A DNA stretch of 35,617 nucleotides from a virus. Under the pieces are notes generated by a model. The model worked only from the letters and a program-made list of their open reading frames with translations. It searched no databases and was not told where the DNA came from. The translations under genes and the position numbers were made by a program. Below, one piece after another: positions 1 through 5,396 of this stretch. The first letter of the stretch is position 1; each line of letters opens with the position of its first letter. The stretch lies in the IMG/VR virus record IMGVR_UViG_3300042923_000422, positions 1 to 35,617 of that record; one strand, written 5' to 3'.

Positions 1-39
1 CTCACCGCCGCGCTCGAGGCGTTGGGAGGTGCCTCGTGA
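1..39 (+). CDS. C-terminal end of a gene that starts outside the window
   Basis: Only the last 12 codons are present, reading LTAALEALGGAS and then TGA at 37-39. The stop overlaps the GTG of the next gene in a GTGA junction, so the two are translationally coupled. Because holin-like genes follow, and a gene beginning at the right edge of the window is placed as if entering a lysis module, this may be the end of an endolysin. The fragment has no motif that proves it. Joining the right edge directly to this end would not keep the reading frame, so the two partial genes are not shown to be the same. Confidence 0.5.
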   Translation, partial: LTAALEALGGAS

Positions 40-347
40 CCGAGGACGCGCCCCCCATGCGGCCACAGGACCAAACCAACTTCCTCCTCGGACAGTTGAC
101 CGGTCAGGTGGGTTCGTTGCAGTCGTCAGTGGAGTCGAACACGAACACCCAGGCCGACCTGAACAACTCTTTCAGGGCCGGCATCGAGAAAGCCCAGTCG
201 ACCGCAGACCGGGCACTGTCTCAGACCGAGATGGTGGCTCAGCGCATCCCGTTGCGAACGCCCTGGTACCAGATCGGTAGCGGCCTAGCAGGGTTCGCCG
301 CGCTCGTACTCGCAGCCATCGCACTACTCCCCAACTTGCTTCGCTAG
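36..347 (+). CDS. Small tail-anchored membrane protein of the lysis module
   Basis: This 103-residue protein starts at GTG 36, overlapping the upstream stop and preceded by GGGAGG at 24-29. Residues 1-75 are polar with a heptad-like region (around GQLTGQVGSLQSSVES), probably a short coiled coil. Residues 80-100 form one hydrophobic segment (GLAGFAALVLAAIALL) near the C-terminus. That layout, N-out or N-in soluble domain plus a single C-terminal anchor, is common for small lysis-module proteins in actinophages, but nothing identifies it as a holin rather than an accessory membrane protein. It ends 9 nt before the next gene. Confidence 0.65.
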   Translation: MTEDAPPMRPQDQTNFLLGQLTGQVGSLQSSVESNTNTQADLNNSFRAGIEKAQSTADRALSQTEMVAQRIPLRTPWYQIGSGLAGFAALVLAAIALLPNLLR

Positions 348-356
348 GAGAACAAC

Positions 357-596
357 ATGTCTGACATTCCCACCGCTTCACAGCTCGGCGTGATCGTGAA
401 GAACGCGAAAGCACGCGCCATCATCTACGGCACCTACGTGGTCGCGATCATCGTGGCCGGCGCAGCACAGGTCGCATACGCGTCACTCGAGCTCGGCCAG
501 CCCGACATCCTTGTTGCCGCTGTTGCGGTGCTCGCATACCTGGGTGTCCCGGTCGGCACCCTCGCCGTCGCGAACACCAACAGCAGCGCCGCTTGA
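357..596 (+). CDS. Holin-like protein with two membrane segments
   Basis: This 79-residue protein is preceded by AGGAG at 347-351. It has a short polar N-terminus and two hydrophobic segments, about residues 22-43 (IIYGTYVVAIIVAGAAQVAYA) and 50-70 (ILVAAVAVLAYLGVPVGTLAV). Size, two membrane spans and position directly after the partial gene and before a strong terminator fit a class II-type holin, which would permeabilise the cytoplasmic membrane and release endolysin. The call depends on topology and context because holins share no conserved sequence motif. Confidence 0.65.
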   Translation: MSDIPTASQLGVIVKNAKARAIIYGTYVVAIIVAGAAQVAYASLELGQPDILVAAVAVLAYLGVPVGTLAVANTNSSAA

Positions 597-664
597 TCCG
601 GTTCACGCCCTTCAAGGGCAACGCGATCCGCCTCGCCTTCGGGTTCCTGTTCCCCTGGTTCTAA
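593..664 (+). CDS. 23-residue hydrophobic micro-ORF ending the lysis operon
   Basis: A TTG at 593 overlaps the TGA of the holin-like gene (TTGA) and opens a 23-codon frame, MIRFTPFKGNAIRLAFGFLF then PWF, stopped by TAA at 662-664. Every sense codon after the start ends in G or C, as expected for real coding in this genome. The peptide is cationic at the N-terminus and then strongly hydrophobic and aromatic, like a small membrane-active peptide. It lies just before the terminator. No function can be assigned, and chance cannot be excluded at this length. Confidence 0.45.
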   Translation: MIRFTPFKGNAIRLAFGFLFPWF

Positions 665-670
665 CCAACA

Positions 671-714
671 CCGCCCCGCATTCCACCTTCATTGGTGGGG
701 TGCGGGGCGGTTTC
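671..714 (+). terminator. Intrinsic terminator of the lysis operon
   Basis: A long GC-rich hairpin pairs CCGCCCCGCATTCCACC (671-687) with GGTGGGGTGCGGGGCGG (694-710) around a short TTCATT loop, followed by TTTCGTCGTT. It separates the rightward lysis genes from the leftward integrase gene. Confidence 0.85.
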
Positions 715-883
715 GTCGTTTCAGGTGCGCCTTGGTACGGATGCGATAACCCTGGTGGCGGTTTAGTGGCTGTTTTCAGAGACTACTTGTGACTCCCTGT
801 GGCTACTCGCCCGCAGAATCACGGCAAACGGTAGGGGGAAGTAGCGGCAGGTAACCGCGACTGCATACCAGACTGCTTAGCTG
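714..883. other. Gap of about 170 bp with no recognised gene
   Basis: This stretch lies between the lysis terminator and the end of the leftward integrase gene. I see no plausible start with a ribosome binding site and no clear intrinsic terminator for the integrase transcript. Confidence 0.5.
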
Positions 884-2077
884 TCAGGTGAGTTGCTTCA
901 GCGTCCGGACATTGGCGAGAGTGCCGCCGATGACGTCGGCCATTTGGATGTGTGCTTCGGGGACGAGGTGGCCGTACACGTTGACGGTGGTTTGGATGGA
1001 TTCATGCCCGAGGCGTGACTGGACGTAGGGGAGTGGTGTTCCTGCTGCGATGAGCCAGGATGCGTGGGAGTGGCGTAGGTCGTGTGGGGTTGGCCGGCGC
1101 GTCAACGGCACAAGCCCCGCAGCCTCGCACAGTTCAACGTCCATCGCGTTGACTACGGCGGGGTTCCATACCCGGTCGCGGAACATCTGGTTGCTGATGC
1201 GACGGTGGAGGACGCGGGTGGCGAAGACGAGCTCGTTGGTTGCGCCCTTCTCACCCATCGCGGCTACCGCGTCGGGTTGGAGGCTGATCGTCCGTCGCGC
1301 CTTCGATGACTTCGGGTGCTTCAGTACGGGTGTGTTCGTCTCAGACTTCTTCCACGCCTTATCAATACGGACCACGGCAGGGGTGACTCGAGTGTTCACA
1401 TCCCCCCACGTGAGCGCGGTCGCTTCACCCCAACGGCATCCGGTGGACGCGAGGAACAACACGAACCCTTGGTAGTAGTCCTGGGTGAAGTAGAGGAGTG
1501 TGGTGAACTCATCCGGGGACAGGAACACACCCTCCCGTTTCACGCCTTTAGATAGACGCGTCTTGTGTGCGGGGTTGTCTTCCCGGATCTTCTCGGACAC
1601 TGCGGAACTCAGGACCGCGGAGAGGATGCCGTGATAGTTGCGGATCGTCTTCGCCGCCACAGCCCTCCCGCCGCCACGCCGGGAGGGCTGCGCTTCCTGC
1701 CATGCGAGCCAACGGCCGACGTCGGCGCGTTGGATGGCGTCTACGGGGAAGTCTCCGAGGATGCGGAGAAAGCTGTTGTTCGCCGCCCGTTCGTACCCTT
1801 TCCTAGTGCCGGGCTCCACACCGGTCAGGAGACCACTGGCAGGGTCTAGGTAGCGGGCGGTCCAGGCGCGGAGTGTTACCGCCTCAGATTGTCCCTGACG
1901 GCGTCTCTGGAGGACTTGCCGGGCTGCTTGTCCGCCTGCGGTTTCCACGAGGCGGGCGAACTCTGCCGCACCGCGTTCAGTCTCGAACGTTTCCTGGACG
2001 ACCTTGTCACCGATGCGGAACTGCACCCGCCACGAGACTGTGCCGTCCTTGTTCTTCCGGGGCGACGGCTTAGGCAT
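884..2077 (-). CDS. int: Tyrosine site-specific integrase
   Basis: This 397-residue protein catalyses recombination between the phage attachment site and the host chromosome. Residues 1-55 form the arm-type DNA-binding (AP2-like) domain, about 65-165 the SAM-like core-binding domain, and 180-385 the catalytic domain. The active-site set is visible: R215 (GCRWGE), a lysine in the 254-259 KHPKSSK loop, H332 and R335 (HDLRHSHA), H358 (GHES) and nucleophile Y368 (NVYGH). The length is normal for the family. The ATG at 2077 overlaps the end of the upstream gene by 8 nt, so the two are coupled. The attachment site lies about 0.7 kb upstream. Confidence 0.96.
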   Translation of the reverse strand: MPKPSPRKNKDGTVSWRVQFRIGDKVVQETFETERGAAEFARLVETAGGQAARQVLQRRRQGQSEAVTLRAWTARYLDPASGLLTGVEPGTRKGYERAANNSFLRILGDFPVDAIQRADVGRWLAWQEAQPSRRGGGRAVAAKTIRNYHGILSAVLSSAVSEKIREDNPAHKTRLSKGVKREGVFLSPDEFTTLLYFTQDYYQGFVLFLASTGCRWGEATALTWGDVNTRVTPAVVRIDKAWKKSETNTPVLKHPKSSKARRTISLQPDAVAAMGEKGATNELVFATRVLHRRISNQMFRDRVWNPAVVNAMDVELCEAAGLVPLTRRPTPHDLRHSHASWLIAAGTPLPYVQSRLGHESIQTTVNVYGHLVPEAHIQMADVIGGTLANVRTLKQLT

Positions 2078-2327
2078 CAGCTGTCCACGGCTCGTCGCGC
2101 CATGCGTTGAGGCCGCGGTAAAAGATCACTCCCGGCTCGCTTAGCGCCTGCGCCACTTCGCCGTCGTTCCCCGTCTCGCACCCGTCCTGGTTAAACTGGT
2201 AACGGGTCATCCCCGTCAACCGCAGGACATCAGAAACGCTGCGTGCGGCCACGATGAAGCGCGCCTGGCTCTTAGTCATCCCGGTCTTGTGTCCGCGCCA
2301 ACCGTAGACCTTTAGTCGCTCGCTCAT
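2070..2327 (-). CDS. Small conserved-type protein upstream of integrase, unknown function
   Basis: This 85-residue protein starts at ATG 2327, overlapping the upstream gene's TGA by one base; an in-frame GTG at 2330 is an alternative. It is soluble and basic at the N-terminus, with a possible short helix-turn-helix-like stretch around residues 24-45 (ARFIVAARSVSDVLRLTGMT). It is co-transcribed with integrase and overlaps its start, so a role in controlling recombination is possible. It does not look like a classical excisionase, and I do not recognise the family. Confidence 0.7.
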   Translation of the reverse strand: MSERLKVYGWRGHKTGMTKSQARFIVAARSVSDVLRLTGMTRYQFNQDGCETGNDGEVAQALSEPGVIFYRGLNAWRDEPWTADA

Positions 2328-2590
2328 CACTCACCCCTATCGGCGGCGGAGTCCTCGAGCGTCAGGTGGATGTCGACGCGATAGGTGACGTCCGGAACGG
2401 GCAATCCACTCTTGTCGAACCTGTCGGTCATGTACAGGTCGACGTAGAGGACATCGCCTACAAGCCGGTAGTCACGATCCCCCTCGCCAAGCTCGTTGGT
2501 TGTGACGAGGTCTGCAACGACGTCGTCCGGAAGGTTGGCGATCACTGCGGCCATCCGCCGCCCGCTCATCGCCTCGGTAGAATCTGTCAT
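2327..2590 (-). CDS. Small acidic protein, first gene of the integrase operon
   Basis: This 87-residue product starts at ATG 2590, chosen because AAGGAG lies 8-9 nt upstream on the minus strand; the longer open frame upstream has no ribosome binding site. It is acidic, with alternating beta-like stretches (YRLVGDVLYVDLYM, VTYRVDIHLTLED). No catalytic or DNA-binding motif is evident. It begins the leftward int operon immediately beside the attachment site. Confidence 0.7.
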   Translation of the reverse strand: MTDSTEAMSGRRMAAVIANLPDDVVADLVTTNELGEGDRDYRLVGDVLYVDLYMTDRFDKSGLPVPDVTYRVDIHLTLEDSAADRGE

Positions 2591-2617
2591 GTCGAACTCC
2601 TTGTTAGTTCGTCCATC

Positions 2618-2653
2618 GCCCCGGCCTGTCGCTAGCAGGTGCGGGGCTCTTTT
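2618..2653 (+). terminator. Possible rightward terminator in front of the int operon
   Basis: A hairpin pairs GCCCCG (2618-2623) with CGGGGC (2642-2647), and inside it CCTG (2625-2628) with CAGG (2636-2639), followed by TCTTTT on the plus strand. Read on the minus strand it would instead form a leader hairpin of the int operon. It may block stray rightward transcription into the attachment site. Confidence 0.45.
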
Positions 2654-2718
2654 GTGGGTGGTACTCACCTACAGATTAACAGGGATGTAGGCCTAGTTGT
2701 AGGCATGGAACGGAAAAA

Positions 2719-2745
2719 CCCCCAAGATCCGCGGAATCTCGGGGG
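2719..2745 (-). terminator. Bidirectional hairpin terminator next to the att core
   Basis: A 12-bp stem (CCCCCAAGATCC against its near-complement at 2734-2745, with two wobble pairs in RNA) is flanked by AAAAA at 2714-2718 and TTTT at 2746-2749, so it can terminate in both directions. It sits 7 nt beyond the tRNA-like CCA end. After integration it would serve as the terminator of the host tRNA-His gene whose 3' end the phage rebuilds. Confidence 0.75.
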
Positions 2746-2751
2746 TTTTAC

Positions 2752-2779
2752 TGGGGTGAGTAACGGGACTCGAACCAGT
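2752..2779 (-). other. tRNA-His 3' end (T arm, acceptor strand, CCA) forming the att core
   Basis: On the minus strand the segment reads a T-arm with loop TTCGAGT, then CCCGT, acceptor strand TACTCAC, C73 and CCA. C73 is a hallmark of bacterial tRNA-His, and actinobacterial tRNA-His genes commonly end in ACTCACCCCA. No matching 5' acceptor strand (GTGAGTA) lies upstream, so this is a fragment, not a working gene. One T-stem pair is mismatched at its phage-proximal side, suggesting that identity with the host begins near the T loop. Integration would restore a full tRNA gene. Confidence 0.75.
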
Positions 2780-2896
2780 TACGCACCATCCGTGTGAATG
2801 GGCAACTTCCGCGGAATTACGCGGGAAACCGGGGTCTCGGGTCATCCCACGCCTATGCAGAAATATGCAGGTTTGATGGGCCATATGTAGGCACGC

Positions 2897-3112
2897 CTAC
2901 GTCTCTCCGGCTCGTTCCAGCTTCCGGCGATGCTCTGCCACACGCCGCTCGAGACAGTCGCGGACCATCTCGCTCGCGCTCGCGAAACCCTCGTCCTGAG
3001 CGATCGCCTTCGCCTCTTCCCACAACTCGTCGGGTATGCGGATGCCGCGTATCGTCGTTGCGGGCTGATTCGGCATACGCGACAGTCTGCCACCGCTGGG
3101 CTCACTGTTCAT
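2897..3112 (-). CDS. Ribbon-helix-helix DNA-binding protein (CopG/Arc-like)
   Basis: This 71-residue protein has the ribbon-helix-helix pattern at residues 20-57: a beta strand TTIRGIRIP, helix DELWEEAKAIAQDEG, turn and helix SASEMVRDCLERRV. Such proteins bind DNA as dimers through the strand pair and usually repress their own promoter. The start has an excellent AGGAGG 7 nt upstream. Three copies of TGTTCATACA lie over the start codon and promoter, a natural autoregulatory operator. The gene sits across the attachment site from the int operon, so it might regulate integration or act as the recombination directionality factor, which is inference. Confidence 0.85.
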   Translation of the reverse strand: MNSEPSGGRLSRMPNQPATTIRGIRIPDELWEEAKAIAQDEGFASASEMVRDCLERRVAEHRRKLERAGET

Positions 3113-3198
3113 ACAGATACCTCCTCCCCATCAGGCAAGAGTACTCCGGTGTTCATACACCCTCAAATGGAGGTGAATAGCACATATCTGTATGAACA
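3106..3198 (-). promoter_or_regulatory. Promoter of the RHH gene with three TGTTCATACA operators
   Basis: On the minus strand a -35 TTGAGG (3161-3166), 17-bp spacer and -10 TACTCT (3138-3143) precede the RHH gene. The 10-mer TGTTCATACA occurs at 3106-3115 (covering the start codon), at 3150-3159 (inside the spacer) and inverted at 3189-3198. Centre spacings are 44 and 39 bp, about four helical turns, so a protein bound at all three could lie on one DNA face. Confidence 0.75.
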
Positions 3199-3388
3199 GA
3201 TGCGCACTTGACTGAGGTTGGCTAGCGAAGTTACCCAATCGTTATCAGTTTGTCCCCCGAAAGGAGGACACGTCCGTACGAATTCGCCACCCGCAATGTC
3301 CGACTACCGGGTTAGCCTCAGAGTGTTCCCCGGGACGCACCGTGCGCCGTCCAGGCAAACGGGGAAGCGTCATCCTGGGGGGACGAAA

Positions 3389-3553
3389 ATGGGCGTATGC
3401 GGTATCGGGTTGACCTGCGAGCTGATCTGTCCGGCGAAGAAGCCGGGTCACGAATGCACGCTGACCATGCTCGAGTTCGCTGAGCTACTTGATACGCGCC
3501 TCGACGTCGCGCCAAAGGGCAGCGAAGTTCTGGTGACCGTAGGTGTTGTGTAA
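3389..3553 (+). CDS. Possible 54-residue protein convergent with the repressor gene
   Basis: An ATG at 3389 preceded by GGGGGGA opens a 54-codon frame with mostly G/C third positions. The product has four cysteines (MGVCGIG, TCELIC, HEC) and an acidic C-terminal half. Its last 69 nt overlap the 3' end of the repressor gene on the other strand. No convincing promoter is seen; TTGACT at 3208 lacks a good -10. It could be a real small immunity-region gene or a chance frame. Confidence 0.35.
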   Translation: MGVCGIGLTCELICPAKKPGHECTLTMLEFAELLDTRLDVAPKGSEVLVTVGVV

Positions 3554-3781
3554 GTAGTCCGCCAGGGTTGCCACCTGGATGATGTCCAACTTCTGCGGCG
3601 GCGTCTTCAACCACCTGTAGAACGTCTTCGGCGACATGCCGGCCTCTTCTGCCGCGCTCGTGATGTTCACTCGATCATCGTTAGCGATGTTTTCGCGGAT
3701 CATCCGCATCAATTCAATGGCGCGAGCGCGCGCCAAGTCTCGGCGTCCAGCGGTCCCCATAGCGGCTGAGTCTAGCGTCAC
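3485..3781 (-). CDS. HTH immunity repressor
   Basis: This 98-residue protein starts at GTG 3781; an internal ATG at 3760 is the alternative and neither has a strong ribosome binding site. A helix-turn-helix lies at about residues 38-60 (VNITSAAEEAGMSPKTFYRWL), followed by KLDIIQVATLADYL, resembling the XRE-type region in which helices pack against the recognition helix. It is transcribed leftward, divergently from the tandem-HTH gene, with two identical-type operators between them, the classic position of a phage repressor. It lacks any protease or oligomerisation domain and is much shorter than lambda CI, as is common in actinophages. Confidence 0.75.
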   Translation of the reverse strand: MTLDSAAMGTAGRRDLARARAIELMRMIRENIANDDRVNITSAAEEAGMSPKTFYRWLKTPPQKLDIIQVATLADYLHNTYGHQNFAALWRDVEARIK

Positions 3782-3818
3782 AGTGCCTAAGAGTTCGCAC
3801 TATTGAGCCTGATACGTG

Positions 3819-3856
3819 CTATAACCTCCAACGAATCAGGTTCTCAATTGTGAGAA
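3819..3856 (-). promoter_or_regulatory. Repressor promoter with operator OL
   Basis: On the minus strand TTGAGA (3842-3847), a 17-bp spacer and TTATAG (3819-3824) form a good promoter for the repressor gene. Its -35 lies inside the perfect inverted repeat TTCTCAATTGTGAGAA at 3841-3856, so a protein bound there would block RNA polymerase or, if positioned as an activator, touch it. Confidence 0.7.
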
Positions 3857-3889
3857 ACCGAAGTTCCACAGATCTGCCGTATCAGGCGG

Positions 3890-3932
3890 TAGACAGCGGA
3901 CTCTGCGCGGCGTACATTCTCATTTATGAGAA
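3890..3932 (+). promoter_or_regulatory. Early rightward promoter with operator OR over a leaderless start
   Basis: TAGACA (3890-3895), a 17-bp spacer and TACATT (3913-3918) form the early promoter. The inverted repeat TTCTCATTTATGAGAA at 3917-3932 overlaps its -10 and the ATG at 3926. The ATG is 7 nt after the -10, so the transcript should start at or next to the start codon, giving a leaderless mRNA. The two operators share the half-site TTCTCA with a 4-bp gap and are 76 bp apart. Confidence 0.75.
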
Positions 3933-4351
3933 CTCCCGCACTCCCGGCTCAGCAGATCAGCCGGCTCCTAGCCACCCAGGGTCGTGACTACGACTGGTTG
4001 GCTCAGGCGTCGGGAATCCATGCTGACAAGCTCCGTTCCGTCATCGTTGACGGCTCACAAGACCTCACCTTTGAGGACGCTGCGGTCATCGCAGACACCC
4101 TCGGATGCGACCTCCCGTTTCTCATTCATGGGACTGAGGAAGTCGCCGTGGGTATCCCGCAGATCGCCTCGATGCTGGGAGTTTCGACCGACACCATCTA
4201 CCGGATGGTTCGGGGCGGCGACATCCCCGGTTTCAAGATGAAGGGCGTTTGGCGGTTCTTCCCCTCTGAGGTGAAGGAGTACGTCAAGGCTCCGAAGGTT
4301 GACCCGTGGGCTCAGTCCGCGCGGTCCCGGTCCCGGAAGCGGGTGGCCTGA
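3926..4351 (+). CDS. Tandem HTH protein: Cro-like domain fused to an excisionase-type domain
   Basis: This 141-residue protein has two DNA-binding regions. Residues 8-68 resemble a small XRE/Cro-like fold (WLAQASGIHADKLRSVI, then FEDAAVIADTLGC). Residues 76-121 match the excisionase-family MerR-like HTH: VGIPQIASMLGVSTDTIYRM, then the wing GDIPGFKMKGVWRFFPSEV. The C-terminus is basic. It is the first gene of the early operon, divergent from the repressor, so it occupies the place of cro, while its second domain is of the kind used by Xis. No separate excisionase is otherwise visible. A dual role is inference; it may simply be an early regulator. Confidence 0.75.
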   Translation: MRTPALPAQQISRLLATQGRDYDWLAQASGIHADKLRSVIVDGSQDLTFEDAAVIADTLGCDLPFLIHGTEEVAVGIPQIASMLGVSTDTIYRMVRGGDIPGFKMKGVWRFFPSEVKEYVKAPKVDPWAQSARSRSRKRVA

Positions 4352-4558
4352 ATGTTCCGTGCGTTGAATGCGATCGCTGGAGGGTTCCTGTTCTTCTTCG
4401 GCGCGACCCTTGTGTTTTTCGGTGTGGACGGGTGGGTGCCGCTTGGTATCGGGGCGGTGTTGCTTGCGGTGGATCTGCTGGTTGAGCACCGTCAGCACGA
4501 AGCCGTACAGGGCCGGCCGAGGTTTGAGTCGGACGTTGACCACATGGGGGGTGTGTGA
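4352..4558 (+). CDS. Small membrane protein with two predicted segments
   Basis: The ATG follows the previous stop directly (TGAATG). The 68-residue product has hydrophobic segments at about residues 8-24 (AGGFLFFFGATLVFFG) and 28-45 (VPLGIGAVLLAVDLLVE), then a charged histidine-containing tail. This is a superinfection-exclusion or other host-takeover type of architecture seen early in temperate phage operons, but no sequence motif supports a specific role. Confidence 0.65.
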   Translation: MFRALNAIAGGFLFFFGATLVFFGVDGWVPLGIGAVLLAVDLLVEHRQHEAVQGRPRFESDVDHMGGV

Positions 4559-4683
4559 TGTCTGATCGTGAGTTTGCGTTCGGTCAACTCCTCGCCACCC
4601 TGGGGCCGTTGGGTGAGGTTGAGCAGGATTTCGCGCAGTGCGTGTTCAACGCCGGGTGGGACGCAAGCGGGGAGGCCCACTGA
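4558..4683 (+). CDS. 41-residue hypothetical protein
   Basis: ATG 4558 overlaps the previous TGA (TGATG) and the frame ends at TGA 4681-4683. The acidic product begins MSDREFAFGQLLATLGPLGE. The tight junctions on both sides and coupled starts support it being real. No motif is recognised. Confidence 0.6.
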   Translation: MSDREFAFGQLLATLGPLGEVEQDFAQCVFNAGWDASGEAH

Positions 4684-4820
4684 TGTACACGGACTACACC
4701 TACGAGTTCGCAGCCGACTGGTTCCGTCACCCGAAGACCGACGTCGTGATCCTCGCGGAAGACATGCCGTGGGAACTGTGGCCGGCATTCGCTCACCGCA
4801 TCAACGGGGGTGCGTCGTGA
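4683..4820 (+). CDS. 45-residue hypothetical protein
   Basis: ATG 4683 overlaps the previous stop by one base. The product is aromatic-rich at the N-terminus (MYTDYTYEFAADWF) and contains DVVILAEDMPWELW. It lies in a run of coupled small early genes. Function unknown. Confidence 0.6.
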   Translation: MYTDYTYEFAADWFRHPKTDVVILAEDMPWELWPAFAHRINGGAS

Positions 4821-4894
4821 ACGTGTCTCGTCCTGTTCCGGACATCCTCACAGAAGACCTCCCACTTCCCACGGACATACCAGAGCTCGAGTAA
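4817..4894 (+). CDS. 25-residue acidic proline-rich micro-ORF
   Basis: GTG 4817 overlaps the preceding TGA in a GTGA junction. The frame encodes 25 residues rich in Pro, Leu, Asp and Glu and ends with TAA at 4892-4894. Coupling to the upstream gene is the only support. It is the last gene before a 525-bp non-coding stretch. Confidence 0.4.
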   Translation: MNVSRPVPDILTEDLPLPTDIPELE

Positions 4895-5310
4895 CCCGAA
4901 CTAACGAGCCTCTTACTTCGGCTTGGCAGGCGCTCACAGATCGCTGCCTAGCACTATTCGTCGCGCCATCGTGCGGGCGGATGCAACTACATACCCGTCT
5001 CCTCAAACCCCGTTCGCGGGGCAGGCCTTGATAAGCCACAAGCCGATGCGCGCTCAGTGCCCGGTGGGGGAACCCGAGAGGGAGACGGTGACGAATAGGC
5101 CATCTGTTGACGGGCGTTCGCTGGTGAGATGCGGCGCTGTTGGGGTGGAGGTTCTTGTCGAAGGGAACCGATCGTTTTGCAGGAGCCGCCTAGTGCGGTC
5201 CTGATACATCGACTGGCCGACAAGTCTGTCGGAACCGGGGGCGCTTGGGTTAGGGCGTTCGTTGGCTGGGGGTTAGTCGTCCCAGAACCGTGCCGCCTGG
5301 GTCAAGCGGC

Positions 5311-5353
5311 TGCGCTGAACGGCATACACCCGTGTTCAAGTCACGGCAGCGCA
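5311..5353 (+). ncRNA. tRNA-like acceptor/T-arm minihelix
   Basis: TGCGCTG (5311-5317) pairs perfectly with CAGCGCA (5347-5353), and inside that CCGTG (5330-5334) pairs with CACGG (5342-5346) around the seven-base loop TTCAAGT, a canonical T loop. The T stem is directly followed by the 3' acceptor strand, as in tRNA. Only 12 nt replace the D and anticodon arms. It may be a relic or a mimic of tRNA, or a coincidence of a hairpin with a T-loop-like sequence. Confidence 0.4.
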
Positions 5354-5356
5354 CAC

Positions 5357-5396
5357 GTGGGGTTCGGGTCGGCCATACGGGGGTACCGAACCCCAC
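5357..5396 (+). promoter_or_regulatory. 11-bp perfect stem-loop upstream of gene 5420
   Basis: GTGGGGTTCGG (5357-5367) is perfectly complementary to CCGAACCCCAC (5386-5396) with an 18-nt loop. It ends 14 nt before the ribosome binding site (GGGGAGAG, 5408-5415) of the next gene. A leader structure that modulates or protects the downstream message is plausible. Confidence 0.5.

Larger units (their letters stand above)
2684..2892. other. attP: attP-like phage attachment region
   Basis: The core is the 3' portion of a tRNA-His on the minus strand (2752-2779). Around it, the 7-mer TGTAGGC occurs at 2685-2691, 2699-2705 and 2886-2892, with related GATTTG/TATGCAG repeats at about 2855-2875. These are candidate arm-type integrase sites on both sides of the core, which is the expected arrangement for attP. 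Phage genes lie on both sides (int operon to the left, RHH and repressor to the right). Arm sites are inferred from repetition only. Confidence 0.7.

Noticed and set aside
2693-2884. Minus-strand open frame across the attachment site
   Set aside because: It reads through the tRNA-His fragment (the typical GSSPV-like peptide of a translated T arm) and the terminator hairpin, so it is a by-product of RNA structure.
5220-5354. A complete tRNA gene in the structured region
   Set aside because: Only the T arm and acceptor can be drawn; no D arm and anticodon arm of normal size can be fitted upstream with a matching 5' acceptor strand.
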